A stretch of 64,000 nucleotides of DNA from Pseudomonas xantholysinigenes (GCF_014268885.2 NZ_CP077095.1:3498501-3562500), one strand, 5' to 3'. Numbered from the stretch's first letter, positions 8,458 to 17,376 are shown. Notes: generated by a model from the letters alone, not told the origin. Numbers and translations are program-made.

Positions 8458-9960
8458 ATGAAATCACGCAGGAAACCCGTCAAGCCCATCGGCCTGAAGG
8501 ACATCACCATCGTCGACGACGCCAAGATGCGCAAGGCCATCACCGCCGCCGCCCTGGGCAATGCCATGGAGTGGTTCGACTTCGGTGTCTACGGCTTCGT
8601 CGCCTATGCCCTGGGCAAGGTGTTCTTCCCCAACGCCAGCCCCGGCGTGCAGATGATCGCCGCCCTGGCCACCTTCTCCGTGCCCTTCCTCATCCGCCCA
8701 CTGGGCGGGCTGTTCTTCGGCGCCCTGGGCGACCGCTACGGCCGGCAGAAAGTGCTGGCCGCGACCATCGTGATCATGTCCCTGAGCACCTTTGCCATCG
8801 GTCTGATCCCCTCCTACGCCAGCATCGGCATCTGGGCACCGGTCCTGCTGTTGCTGGCGAAGATGGCCCAGGGCTTCTCGGTGGGCGGCGAGTACACCGG
8901 CGCTTCGATCTTCGTCGCCGAGTACGCCCCGGACCGCAAGCGCGGCTTCCTCGGCAGCTGGCTGGACTTCGGCTCGATCGCCGGTTTCGTGCTCGGCGCC
9001 GGGGTGGTGGTGCTGATCTCGACGATCCTCGGCGAGGCACAATTCCTCGAGTGGGGCTGGCGCCTGCCATTCTTCCTCGCCCTGCCCCTGGGCCTGATCG
9101 GCCTGTACCTGCGCCACGCCCTGGAGGAAACCCCGGCCTTCCAGCAACACGTCGACAAACTCGAGCAAGGCGACCGCGAGGGCCTGGCCAGTGGCCCGAA
9201 AGTCTCGTTCAAGGAAGTGGCGACCAAACACTGGCGCAGCCTGCTGACCTGCATCGGCGTGGTGATCGCCACCAACGTCACCTACTACATGCTGCTCACC
9301 TACATGCCCAGCTACCTCTCGCACAACCTGCACTACAGCGAGGACCACGGCGTGCTGATTATCATCGCGATCATGGTCGGCATGCTCTTCGTGCAGCCGA
9401 TCATCGGTCTGCTCAGCGACAAGTGGGGGCGCAAACCTTTCATCATCATCGGCAGCGTCGGTCTGTTCCTGCTGGCCATCCCGGCGTTCATGCTGATCAC
9501 CAGCGGCAAGCTGGCGGTGATCTTCGCCGGGCTGCTGATGCTCGCCGTGCTGCTGAACTTCTTCATCGGCGTGATGGCCTCGACCCTGCCGGCGATGTTC
9601 CCCACCCATATCCGCTACAGCGCCCTGGCCAGCGCCTTCAACATCTCGGTGCTGATCGCCGGCCTCACCCCGACTATCGCCGCCTGGCTGGTGGAAACCA
9701 CCGACAACCTGTACATGCCGGCCTACTACCTGATGGTCATCGCCGTGGTCGGCCTGCTCACCGGCCTGACCATGAAGGAAACCGCCAACCAGCCGCTGCG
9801 CGGCGCCGCTCCGGCCGCGTCGGACATCGAAGAAGCCCGCGAACTGCTGCAGGAGCACCACGACAATATCGAGCACAAAATCGAGGACATCGACGCGCAG
9901 ATCGCCGAGCTCGAGGCCAAGCGCAAGACCCTGGCCCAGCAGCACCCGCGCATCGATTGA
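8458..9960 (+). CDS. proP: Osmosensing glycine betaine/proline:H+ symporter ProP
   Basis: A 500-aa MFS transporter with twelve predicted helices, the same length as E. coli ProP. Family features: the start 'NAMEWFDFGVYGFVAYALG', the loop 'GALGDRYGRQKVL', 'AQGFSVGGEYTGASIFVAEY', and the second-half loop 'LSDKWGRKP'. The C-terminus has the long hydrophilic extension typical of ProP: residues about 460-495 ('IEEARELLQEHHDNIEHKIE' and on) form a heptad coiled coil that in E. coli tunes the osmotic activation point. ProP takes up compatible solutes at high osmolality. It is monocistronic here. Confidence 0.93.
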   Translation: MKSRRKPVKPIGLKDITIVDDAKMRKAITAAALGNAMEWFDFGVYGFVAYALGKVFFPNASPGVQMIAALATFSVPFLIRPLGGLFFGALGDRYGRQKVLAATIVIMSLSTFAIGLIPSYASIGIWAPVLLLLAKMAQGFSVGGEYTGASIFVAEYAPDRKRGFLGSWLDFGSIAGFVLGAGVVVLISTILGEAQFLEWGWRLPFFLALPLGLIGLYLRHALEETPAFQQHVDKLEQGDREGLASGPKVSFKEVATKHWRSLLTCIGVVIATNVTYYMLLTYMPSYLSHNLHYSEDHGVLIIIAIMVGMLFVQPIIGLLSDKWGRKPFIIIGSVGLFLLAIPAFMLITSGKLAVIFAGLLMLAVLLNFFIGVMASTLPAMFPTHIRYSALASAFNISVLIAGLTPTIAAWLVETTDNLYMPAYYLMVIAVVGLLTGLTMKETANQPLRGAAPAASDIEEARELLQEHHDNIEHKIEDIDAQIAELEAKRKTLAQQHPRID

Positions 9961-10110
9961 GCAACGGTTTGCGCATTCCGCCGGATTGCTTGCCTGATCC
10001 TCTGATCTTGCAGGCTGTAACGGTTCCGCGCGGGCAAGCCTGTGCTAGCGTTTCTGGATTGGGGAACAGTGTATTCCCCGCTTCCAGACCGTGATCAGCA
10101 GGTGAACTCC

Positions 10111-10566
10111 ATGGAACTACGCATCAATCAGAAGACCTACCAGGTCGAGGCCGACGCCGACACACCCTTGCTCTGGGTGATCCGTGACGACCTCGGCCTG
10201 ACCGGGACCAAGTACGGTTGCGGCCTGGCCCAGTGCGGCGCCTGTTCGGTACTGGTGGACGGCAACGTGGTGCGCGCCTGCGTCACTCCGGTGGCCGGGG
10301 TGGTCGGCCGCGAGGTGACCACCATCGAAGCCATCGAGGACGATGCGGTAGGCAAGCGCGTGGTCGAGGCCTGGGTCGAGCACCAGGTGGCGCAATGCGG
10401 CTACTGCCAGTCTGGCCAGGTCATGGCCGCCACCGCGCTGCTCAAGCACACCGCCAAGCCCAGCGCCGAGCAGATCGACGCGGCGATGGTCAACCTGTGC
10501 CGCTGCGGCACCTACAACGCCATCCATGCCGCCCTGCACGACCTCGCCGAAGGGGGTAAAGCCTGA
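10111..10566 (+). CDS. iorA: 2Fe-2S subunit of molybdenum hydroxylase (isoquinoline 1-oxidoreductase alpha type)
   Basis: A 151-aa electron-transfer subunit of the xanthine-oxidase family. The plant-type cluster ligands are C37, C42, C45 and C57 ('KYGCGLAQCGAC ... RAC'). The second, all-helical cluster uses C96, C99, C130 and C132 ('QCGYCQSG ... LCRCG'). It passes electrons from the Moco subunit toward the cytochrome. The start at 10111 was chosen because the domain begins immediately; the frame back to 10042 adds an unsupported segment. It overlaps the next gene by one base (TGATG). Confidence 0.9.
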   Translation: MELRINQKTYQVEADADTPLLWVIRDDLGLTGTKYGCGLAQCGACSVLVDGNVVRACVTPVAGVVGREVTTIEAIEDDAVGKRVVEAWVEHQVAQCGYCQSGQVMAATALLKHTAKPSAEQIDAAMVNLCRCGTYNAIHAALHDLAEGGKA

Positions 10567-12809
10567 TGAGCCTGCGCATCGATAGCCCCGAAGACCTGCT
10601 GAAACTGCCGGCGGGCGAAACCGTCAACCTGTCGCGCCGGCGCTTCCTGGTCGGCACCACCGTCGGCGCGCTGGTGCTCGGCTTCGGCCTGCCCATGGGC
10701 GCACCACGAGTACAGGCTGCCAGTGCCGCCGAGCGTGGCACCCAGGTGCCGGCCTTCCTGGAGATCCGCCCGGACGGCAGCGTGCGCCTGCTCAGCCCAT
10801 TCATGGAGGGCGGGCAAGGCGTCAACACCGCCATGGCGCAGATCATCGGCGAGGAGCTGGACCTCGAGCCAGCCCGCTTCCTGGTCGAAAGCGCGCCCGC
10901 CGGCGAAGCCTACGTGGTGATGGAAAACGGCCTGCGCATCACCGGCGGCAGCATGTCGGTGCGCATGAGCTACCCGACCATGCGCCGCCTCGGCGCCCTG
11001 GCCCGAGCCATGCTGCTGCAAGCTGGTGCCCAACGGCTGGGCGTGCCGGTGAGCGAGCTGACCACCGAGCCGGGCAAGGTTGTGCATGCGGCCTCGGGCC
11101 GTTCGCTCGGCTACGGCGAACTGGCCGAAACGGCCATGGACCTGCCGGTGCCGGACCCCGCCAGCGTCACCCTGCGCGACCCCAGCCAGTTCCGCTGGAT
11201 CGGTAAGCCGGTGCAGCGCCTCGACGCCTACGACAAGTCCACCGGCAAGGCCGTGTACAGCATCGACGTCAAGGTCGACGGCATGCTCCACGCCGCCGTG
11301 CAGCATGCGCCACGCCTGGGCATGACGGTCGGCCAGCTGCGCAACGAGGATCAGGTCAAGGCCATGAAGGGCGTGCATTCGGTGCACCAGCTCCCCGGCG
11401 CGGTGGCGGTGGTCGCCGAGCGTTGGTTCAACGCCAAGCGTGCGGTGGAGGCCTTGCAGGTGGACTGGAAGGAACCCGGGGCCGACAGCAAGGCGCGGCC
11501 AATGCCGGCGGATTTTTCCAGCGATGGCTGGCGCGAGCACCTGGCCAGCCAGACCGGCCCGGCCCGTGACGAAGAAAACCAGGGCGACGTCGCCGCCGCG
11601 CTGGCCAGTGCCAAGACCACCGTCGAGGCCACCTACCACAACCAGTTCCTCAACCACGCCCAGTTGGAACCGCCTTCGGCCACCGCGCGCTTCAACCCCG
11701 ACGGCAGCCTCGAGGTGTGGCTGCCCAACCAGGCCCAGGACATGTTCCGCGACGACATTGCCAAGCGCACGGGCCTTGCGCCTGAGCGCATCACCCTGCA
11801 CTCGCCGTTGCTGGGTGGTTTCTTTGGCCGGCACTTCCTCTACGACGCGGCCAATCCCTACCCACAGGCCATCGCCCTGGCCAAGGCGGTGGGCCGGCCC
11901 GTGAAGCTGATCTGGAGTCGCGAGGAAGAGTTCCTGCGCGACGCCATGCGCCCCATGGCGGTGGCCAAGTTCCGCGCCGGGCTGAATGAGCAAGGCTTGC
12001 CGGTGGCCATCGAGGCAATCAGCGCCACCGAAGGCCCGACCGAGTCCATCGCCGGCCAGCAAGGCGACAAGGTCGACCCCACCGCCCTCGAAGGGTTGTC
12101 GGGCAAGGCCTACGCCATCGCCAACAAGCGTATCGCGCAGATCTATGTGAAAACGCCGGCCATGCAGGGCTACTGGCGCTCGGTGGGCAACTCGCTGAAC
12201 GATTTCTTCTACGAATCGTTCCTCGACGAACTGGCCGACAAGGGCGGTCATGACCCCTTCGAGCTGCGTCTGCAACTGCTTCAGGGCAACCAGCGCCTGA
12301 CCACCCTGCTGCAGGCGGTGGCTGAGTTGTCCGGCGGCTGGAAACGCGGGCCGTTCACCGCCGAGGACGGCAGCCAACGCGCCCGTGGCGTGGCCATGGC
12401 CTCGCCGTTCGGCTCGGAGGCGGCGGTGATCGCCGAGGTGTCGCTGGAGGGCGGCCAGGTCAAGGTGCACGACATCTGGCAGGCCATCGACCCGGGCAGC
12501 ATCGTCAACCCGGCGATCATCGAGGCCCAGGTCAACGGCGCGGTGTCCCTGGGCCTGTCCCAGGTGCTGCTGGAAGAGGCGGTGTGGCACAACGGCGTGC
12601 CGCGGGCACGCAACTACGACCTGTACCCGATCCTGCCGCCATCGCGCATGGCCCGGGTACATGTGCGCATTGTCGAGAGCGGCGCGAAGATGGGCGGCAT
12701 CGGCGAACCGCCGCTGCCTGCCGTGGCCCCCGCGGTGGCCAACGCCGTCGCGCGGTTGACCGGCCAGCGCGTGCGCAGCATGCCCTTGAGCCGCCATACC
12801 TTCAGCTGA
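10566..12809 (+). CDS. iorB: Moco-binding catalytic subunit of molybdenum hydroxylase (isoquinoline 1-oxidoreductase beta type)
   Basis: A 747-aa xanthine-dehydrogenase-family subunit. It has a Tat-type export motif, 'SRRRFLVGTTVGALVLGFG' (residues 23-41), so the enzyme is probably folded with Moco and exported to the periplasm. Moco-site segments include 'GGFFGRHFLYD' and the C-terminal 'MGGIGEPPLPAVAPAVANAV' with the conserved catalytic Glu. The organisation (2Fe-2S subunit, Moco subunit, cytochrome c, no FAD subunit) is that of IorAB/aldehyde oxidoreductases. The substrate may be an N-heterocycle or aldehyde; sequence does not decide. Confidence 0.9.
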   Translation: MSLRIDSPEDLLKLPAGETVNLSRRRFLVGTTVGALVLGFGLPMGAPRVQAASAAERGTQVPAFLEIRPDGSVRLLSPFMEGGQGVNTAMAQIIGEELDLEPARFLVESAPAGEAYVVMENGLRITGGSMSVRMSYPTMRRLGALARAMLLQAGAQRLGVPVSELTTEPGKVVHAASGRSLGYGELAETAMDLPVPDPASVTLRDPSQFRWIGKPVQRLDAYDKSTGKAVYSIDVKVDGMLHAAVQHAPRLGMTVGQLRNEDQVKAMKGVHSVHQLPGAVAVVAERWFNAKRAVEALQVDWKEPGADSKARPMPADFSSDGWREHLASQTGPARDEENQGDVAAALASAKTTVEATYHNQFLNHAQLEPPSATARFNPDGSLEVWLPNQAQDMFRDDIAKRTGLAPERITLHSPLLGGFFGRHFLYDAANPYPQAIALAKAVGRPVKLIWSREEEFLRDAMRPMAVAKFRAGLNEQGLPVAIEAISATEGPTESIAGQQGDKVDPTALEGLSGKAYAIANKRIAQIYVKTPAMQGYWRSVGNSLNDFFYESFLDELADKGGHDPFELRLQLLQGNQRLTTLLQAVAELSGGWKRGPFTAEDGSQRARGVAMASPFGSEAAVIAEVSLEGGQVKVHDIWQAIDPGSIVNPAIIEAQVNGAVSLGLSQVLLEEAVWHNGVPRARNYDLYPILPPSRMARVHVRIVESGAKMGGIGEPPLPAVAPAVANAVARLTGQRVRSMPLSRHTFS

Positions 12810-12826
12810 GCCGACAAGGACTGCCC

Positions 12827-14161
12827 ATGAACAACAGCCGATTCGCAACAACCGCCGGCTGGCTGGCCTTGCCGTGCCTGGTCGCGGCAGGCCTGCTGGC
12901 CTGGTACGTCACCCGCGAGCCCGCCTCGCCCTTCAGCGCCCAGGACAGCGCCGATGCCACCCTGGTCAGCCGTGGCGAGTACGTCGCCCGGCTCGGCGAT
13001 TGCGTGGCCTGCCACAGCCTGCCGGGCAAGGCGCCGTTTGCCGGTGGCCTGGAAATAGCCACGCCGTTGGGGGCGATCCATGCCACCAACATCACCCCGG
13101 AGCGCGAGCACGGCATCGGCGCCTACAGCCTGGCCGACTTCGACCGCGCCGTGCGCCAGGGCGTGGCCCCGGGCGGGCGCCGGTTGTATCCGGCCATGCC
13201 CTACCCGTCCTACGCCAAGCTCAGCGACGACGATGTGCGCGCGCTCTATGCATTCTTCATGAAGGGCGTGCAACCGGCCGCCGAGGCCAATATCCCCAGT
13301 GATATTCCCTGGCCGCTGAACCTGCGCTGGCCCATCGCGCTGTGGAATGGCCTGTTCGCGCCGACCAGGCCCTATGCGCAGCAGCCCGAGCAGGATGCGC
13401 TGTGGAATCGCGGCGCCTACATCGTCCAGGGCCCCGGCCATTGCGGCAGTTGCCATACCCCGCGGGGCCTGGCGTTCAACGAAAAGGCCCTGGACGACAG
13501 CGGTGCGCTGTTCCTCGCCGGCGCCCTGCTCGACGGCTGGTACGCGCCGAGCCTGCGCCAGGACCACAACACCGGCCTGGGGCGCTGGAGCGAGCCGGAG
13601 ATGGTGCAGTTCCTCAAGACCGGGCGGAACAAGCACGCGGTGGTCTACGGCTCGATGACCGAGGCGTTCAACAACTCTACGCAGTTCATGAGTGACGACG
13701 ATCTGGCAGCCATCGCCCGCTACCTGAAGTCACTGCCTGGCGATCCTCAGCGCGATGGCCCGCCCTGGCAATACCAGGCACCGGTCGCTGCCAGCGAGGC
13801 GCCGGGGGCGCATACCTACGCGACCCGCTGCGCCAGCTGCCATGGCCTGGATGGCAAGGGCCAGGCCGAATGGATGCCGCCCTTGGCGGGCGCCACCTCG
13901 ATGCTGGCCAGGGAGGATGCCTCGGCGATCAACATCACCCTCAACGGCTCGCAGCGTATCGTTGCCGCTGGCGTGCCGGATGCCTATCGCATGCCGGCGT
14001 TCCGCGCGCAGTTGTCGGACCAGGAGATCGCCGAGGTGTTGAGCTTTGCCCGCGCGGCCTGGGGCAATCACGGCGGTGCGGTGCAGGCCAAGGCAGTCGG
14101 CAAGTTGCGCGAGCATACCGACCCGGCCAGCAGCAGCCCGATCATCCTGCATATGCGCTGA
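12827..14161 (+). CDS. Tri-haem c-type cytochrome, electron acceptor of the molybdenum hydroxylase
   Basis: A 444-aa protein with an N-terminal membrane anchor/signal (residues 11-28) and three haem-binding CxxCH sites: C59-H63, C206-H210 and C335-H339. This three-domain plan matches the cytochrome subunits of Pseudomonas/Gluconobacter membrane dehydrogenases. It would take electrons from the 2Fe-2S subunit and pass them to the respiratory chain. The start at 12827 has AAGGA 6 nt upstream and follows iorB by 17 nt; the longer frame from 12584 overlaps iorB and is spurious. Confidence 0.92.
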   Translation: MNNSRFATTAGWLALPCLVAAGLLAWYVTREPASPFSAQDSADATLVSRGEYVARLGDCVACHSLPGKAPFAGGLEIATPLGAIHATNITPEREHGIGAYSLADFDRAVRQGVAPGGRRLYPAMPYPSYAKLSDDDVRALYAFFMKGVQPAAEANIPSDIPWPLNLRWPIALWNGLFAPTRPYAQQPEQDALWNRGAYIVQGPGHCGSCHTPRGLAFNEKALDDSGALFLAGALLDGWYAPSLRQDHNTGLGRWSEPEMVQFLKTGRNKHAVVYGSMTEAFNNSTQFMSDDDLAAIARYLKSLPGDPQRDGPPWQYQAPVAASEAPGAHTYATRCASCHGLDGKGQAEWMPPLAGATSMLAREDASAINITLNGSQRIVAAGVPDAYRMPAFRAQLSDQEIAEVLSFARAAWGNHGGAVQAKAVGKLREHTDPASSSPIILHMR

Positions 14162-14180
14162 GCAGGCACTGCGGTGGAGG

Positions 14181-14271
14181 GCACGGGCTTCGCCCGTGTT
14201 CGCGGGTAAACCCGCTCCCACAGGGATCGTGTCAGCTTTTAGCCATTGAGCAAGACAGTGGCTCCCACAGG
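14181..14271. repeat. REP unit plus second repeat module
   Basis: A REP unit at 14181-14225 (CGGGCTTCGCCCG stem, then the 'CGCGGGTAAACCCGCTCCCA' core) is joined to the second module at 14226-14271 with 'TTGAGCAAGACAGTGGCTCC'. It separates the cytochrome gene from xdhC inside an otherwise single transcription unit, where it may modulate transcript stability. Confidence 0.75.
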
Positions 14272-14299
14272 CACACGGCAAGACGAGGTTTCACACTCC

Positions 14300-15316
14300 A
14301 TGGAAAGCATCGACCTACTGGTGCTGCGCACCGCCCATGACTGGCTCCAGGCCGGCCACCGCGTGCTGCTCGCCACCGTCGCCCGCACCTGGGGCTCGTC
14401 GCCGCGCCCGGTGGGTTCGATGATGGCCCTGCGCAACGATGGCCGGGTGGTTGGCAGCGTGTCCGGCGGTTGCATCGAGGACGACCTGATCCACCGCTAC
14501 ACCACCGCCTATGGCGGCCCCGGCTTGCCCGAGGGGACGCCCGAGGTGATTCGCTACGGCATCAGCGCCGACGACGCCCACCGCTTTGGCCTGCCGTGCG
14601 GCGGCACGCTGGAGCTGATCCTCGAGTTCAATCCCGCCGTCGAACCGTTGCGGCAGTTGCTGGCCCGGCTCGACGCCGGCCAACTGGTGCGCCGTCACCT
14701 GGCCTTGGCCAGCGGCGCGGCCAGCCTCGAACACACCACCACCCCGGCACAGTTCAGCTTCGATGGCCAGCGCATGGTCAACACCCTCGGCCCTGGCTAT
14801 CGCATGCTGCTGATCGGTGCTGGCGCACTGGCCGAGTACCTGGCGACCATGGCCCTGTTCAACGGCTTCAAGGTGGCGGTCTGCGACCCACGCCCCGAAC
14901 ACATGGCCACCTGGTCGGTGGCCGGCGTCGAACATCTCAAGGGCATGCCCGACGACATGGTGCGCGCGTACAGTGCCGATCTGCGCACCTGCATCATCGC
15001 CGTCAGCCACGACCCCAAGCTCGACGACCTGGCCTTGCTCGAAGCCCTGCACAGCCCAGCGTTCTACATCGGCGCCATCGGTTCGCGGCGCAACAGCCAG
15101 CTGCGCCGCGAGCGGCTGATCGAACATTTCGGCGAAAGCGAACAGTCCCTGGAACGCCTGCATGGTCCCATCGGTATCTACATAGGCAGCAAGACCCCGG
15201 CGGAAATCGCCGTGAGTGTGATGGCCGAGGTACTGGCGGCGAAGAATGCCGTGGCCTTGCCGGGCGCGGTGAATGTCTCGCAGGCCAAGGGTGAGCATGA
15301 GCATCAGCCTTTGTAA
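14300..15316 (+). CDS. XdhC-family molybdenum cofactor chaperone
   Basis: A 338-aa protein of the XdhC/CoxI family. The N-terminal XdhC domain has 'ATVARTWGSSPRPVGSMMAL' and 'GSVSGGCIEDD'. The C-terminal Rossmann domain starts at 'MLLIGAGALAEYLATMA' and ends with 'GPIGIYIGSKTPAEIAVSVM'. The family binds Moco, promotes its sulfuration and inserts it into xanthine-oxidase-type enzymes, which fits its place after iorAB-cytochrome. The ATG at 14300 follows GAGG by 11 nt. No MobA-like nucleotidyltransferase is adjacent. Confidence 0.9.
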   Translation: MESIDLLVLRTAHDWLQAGHRVLLATVARTWGSSPRPVGSMMALRNDGRVVGSVSGGCIEDDLIHRYTTAYGGPGLPEGTPEVIRYGISADDAHRFGLPCGGTLELILEFNPAVEPLRQLLARLDAGQLVRRHLALASGAASLEHTTTPAQFSFDGQRMVNTLGPGYRMLLIGAGALAEYLATMALFNGFKVAVCDPRPEHMATWSVAGVEHLKGMPDDMVRAYSADLRTCIIAVSHDPKLDDLALLEALHSPAFYIGAIGSRRNSQLRRERLIEHFGESEQSLERLHGPIGIYIGSKTPAEIAVSVMAEVLAAKNAVALPGAVNVSQAKGEHEHQPL

Positions 15317-15411
15317 GGCCGGGACCGGCCCGCCTGCACGCACTGGTCAACCTGTGTCTATGCTTCTTCTCGCATACACCCACCGGTAACGACCACAAGG
15401 AAGACAGGCCA

Positions 15412-16008
15412 ATGAACCCCACCCGTTCCCTCGCACGTGCTGTAGCTTTCGCCTCGTTAGTGTCCGCCGCCAGCTTCGCCGCCCATGCCGCCCATGCCGC
15501 CCAACTGCCCATCGCCAGCGAAGCGCTGGAAAGCCATGTCACCACCGAGGTCACCGCCATCGACCTGGCCAACCGCCAAGTGACGGTCAAAGGCCCTCAC
15601 GACAAGGACGTGATCTTCCAGCTCACCGAACAGGCCAAGGCCCTGCCCAATCTCAAGGTCGGCGACCAGATCGACATCAAGGTGACCCGCGCCGTCGCCT
15701 ACGTGCTCAACACCCGGGAAGGCGGCGCGCCGAAGGCCTCGGTGGAATCCGGCACCATCCGCGCCACGGCGGCCAACCCCAACCCCGGCGGCGAAGCCTT
15801 CCGCCAGGTCAAGGTCACCTCGCAGATCAAGAAGATCGACCTCGCGGCCCACGAAGTGACCCTGCTGCCACCGGAAGGCAAGCTGCAGGTGGTCAAGGTC
15901 GAGGACCCTGAACTGCAGGCACGCATGAAAAACCTCAAGGTCGACCAGACCGTGGAAGCGATCTACACCGAAGTGCTGAGCGTGGAGACTTCGCGCCCAG
16001 CCCAGTAA
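15412..16008 (+). CDS. Periplasmic protein with two repeated beta-rich domains, function unknown
   Basis: A 198-aa protein with a signal peptide ending near residue 30 (HAAHAAQ). The mature part is two similar halves. Each begins 'VT..I..IDLA...VT' (about residues 43-60 and 137-155) and ends 'LK(V)(G/D)(D)..(D/E)..' (about 78-90 and 176-188). I do not recognise a named family. A strong RBS (AAGGAAG) lies 8-14 nt upstream. It is 95 nt downstream of xdhC and may or may not belong to that operon. Confidence 0.75.
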   Translation: MNPTRSLARAVAFASLVSAASFAAHAAHAAQLPIASEALESHVTTEVTAIDLANRQVTVKGPHDKDVIFQLTEQAKALPNLKVGDQIDIKVTRAVAYVLNTREGGAPKASVESGTIRATAANPNPGGEAFRQVKVTSQIKKIDLAAHEVTLLPPEGKLQVVKVEDPELQARMKNLKVDQTVEAIYTEVLSVETSRPAQ

Positions 16009-16088
16009 GGCACTGCCCGCCCGGCGCATTGCCAAGGCGATGCGCCGGGCCGTAAGGTGGCACCCCGGCTTATCAAGGAGTGCACGCC

Positions 16089-16397
16089 ATGGTCACCTGC
16101 CACCTCAAGTATCTCATCGACCCTTACCAGGTCCCGGCCTTCGAAGCCTACGGCAAGCTGTGGATCGACCTGGTCAATCGCATGGGCGGCACCCATCACG
16201 GCTACTTCCTGCCCAGCGAAGGCGCCAACAATGTCGCCTACGCCTTGTTCAGCTTCCCCAGCCTGGCGGCGTACGAGCAATACCGCCAAGCGTCCGAAAC
16301 CGACCCCGAGTGCATCGCCGCCTTTGCCCTGGCGACCGAGCAGCGTTTCATCCTCAGTTATGAACGCAGTTTCCTGAGGCCGGTGTTCAGCGCATAG
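16089..16397 (+). CDS. NIPSNAP family protein
   Basis: A 102-aa dimeric alpha/beta-barrel type protein: 'CHLKYLIDPYQVPAFEAYGK' at the start, 'LVNRMGGTHHGYFLPSEG' in the middle, and a C-terminal 'RFILSYERSFLRPVF'. These are hallmarks of small bacterial NIPSNAP proteins of unknown enzymatic role. The start at 16089 has AAGGAG 8 nt upstream; the ATG three codons earlier does not. Confidence 0.85.
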   Translation: MVTCHLKYLIDPYQVPAFEAYGKLWIDLVNRMGGTHHGYFLPSEGANNVAYALFSFPSLAAYEQYRQASETDPECIAAFALATEQRFILSYERSFLRPVFSA

Positions 16398-16412
16398 GCG
16401 CCTTGCTAGCGC

Positions 16413-16673
16413 CTACAGGTCGTCGGCATCCGCCTGCAAGGCCGCGATGAAGTCATCCAGGGACAGGCGTACGGTGGGCCAATCCTTCACGTAGTGGTGC
16501 TCGATCAGCACCTCATTCTCTTCGAACGCCACGTAGTAGGCATTGCCGCTATAGGCTTCCACCACCCGGTTCTGCCGCGCGGCCAAGGCCTTCTCCAGCA
16601 GGTGCTCGCGAGCAACACCCGTCACCTCGTCGTCGAGGAACTGTTGAAAACCAGACGTATTGGGGTTGGACAT
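16413..16673 (-). CDS. 86-aa acidic protein, candidate immunity protein to the EndoU-type toxin
   Basis: A small cytoplasmic acidic protein without signal peptide: N-terminal helix 'FQQFLDDEVTGVAREHLLEK', then strands ('YYVAFEENEVLIEHHYVKD'), and an acidic tail. I do not recognise a family. It is the last gene of the nine-gene minus-strand set, 72 nt downstream of the secreted EndoU-type nuclease, with AAAGGAGC upstream of the ATG. Toxin-then-small-acidic-protein order suggests immunity, but the nuclease is predicted to be exported, so that role is inference. Confidence 0.6.
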   Translation of the reverse strand: MSNPNTSGFQQFLDDEVTGVAREHLLEKALAARQNRVVEAYSGNAYYVAFEENEVLIEHHYVKDWPTVRLSLDDFIAALQADADDL

Positions 16674-16745
16674 GCGCAGGCTCCTTTGCCGGGAAAACGA
16701 AAAGAGCCGGGCATTGCGCCCGGCCCTGCCGAGGATGACGCAGAA

Positions 16746-17300
16746 TCAGTAGTCAGGATAGGCCGTGGTCACCACCGTGCCAGTGGCATCCATGTAGCCG
16801 ACGATGTTGAACGACGCCGCCGGGGTGCCGGCCTGGCAGCTCGCCCCCGACGGGCCGCGGAACTGTGTGCCGTTCAGCGCGGTGCGGTTGTTGTAGGCGT
16901 TCTGGATGGCCGCCACCACATTGGCCTGCGAGCAGCTATCCGGGAACATCGTGGAGATGCTCTTGGTGGCGGTGACACCGTGCTGGGTGATGTTGAAACT
17001 ACGCAACACGTAGATCCCGGCAGGCCCCTGCGGGGTATTGGTGGTGGCCGCCGTGAAGGCCACGGTAGCTGGCAGCTGGCCTGCCGGTCGGCTATGGAAG
17101 CCCTTGGCCCGGTTGTTGGCCACCTCGCCGCAGAACACATGTTGTTGATTGACCGCCGGCGCGCCGCCCGAGTTGGGCTGCGGGCATTGCACGGCAGCCT
17201 CGGCGGATGCCATCGGCACCAGGGTAAAGGCCAGGCTACCGATTACCGCCAGGCCCGCCAGTGCGGCACGTGCTGGGTTAAGTGCGAAAGTCTTTTTCAT
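16746..17300 (-). CDS. Secreted EndoU-type nuclease
   Basis: A 184-aa protein with a Sec signal peptide (residues 1-36, AEAAV). The mature part resembles the bacterial EndoU ribonuclease domain used as a toxin tip by CdiA and polymorphic toxins. It shows 'HVFCGEVANNRAKGFHSRPA' (H54, H69), 'HGVTATKSISTMFPD' (H107, K113, S114, T117) and 'FNIVGYM' near the C-terminus. The His-His-Lys set matches the family's catalytic triad by position. Four Cys (C39, C57, C123, C155) suggest disulfides outside the cytoplasm. The start at 17300 has AAGGAG 9 nt upstream; the longer frame to 17531 overlaps the GH19 gene. Being a free secreted protein rather than the C-terminus of a giant toxin is unusual. Confidence 0.72.
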   Translation of the reverse strand: MKKTFALNPARAALAGLAVIGSLAFTLVPMASAEAAVQCPQPNSGGAPAVNQQHVFCGEVANNRAKGFHSRPAGQLPATVAFTAATTNTPQGPAGIYVLRSFNITQHGVTATKSISTMFPDSCSQANVVAAIQNAYNNRTALNGTQFRGPSGASCQAGTPAASFNIVGYMDATGTVVTTAYPDY

Positions 17301-17376
17301 CTTGAAGCTCCTTTTGCAGTGACAGGACGTTGTTGTCCTCTGGCTCCGCCGCTGCCGGCGGAAAACGCGAATGGGG

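Noticed and set aside
8464..9945. A 493-codon minus-strand frame
   Set aside because: Antisense of proP; composition is H/D/Q/E-rich, typical of mirrored membrane-protein codons.
10512..12851. A 779-codon minus-strand frame
   Set aside because: Antisense of the Moco subunit gene iorB, which is unambiguous.
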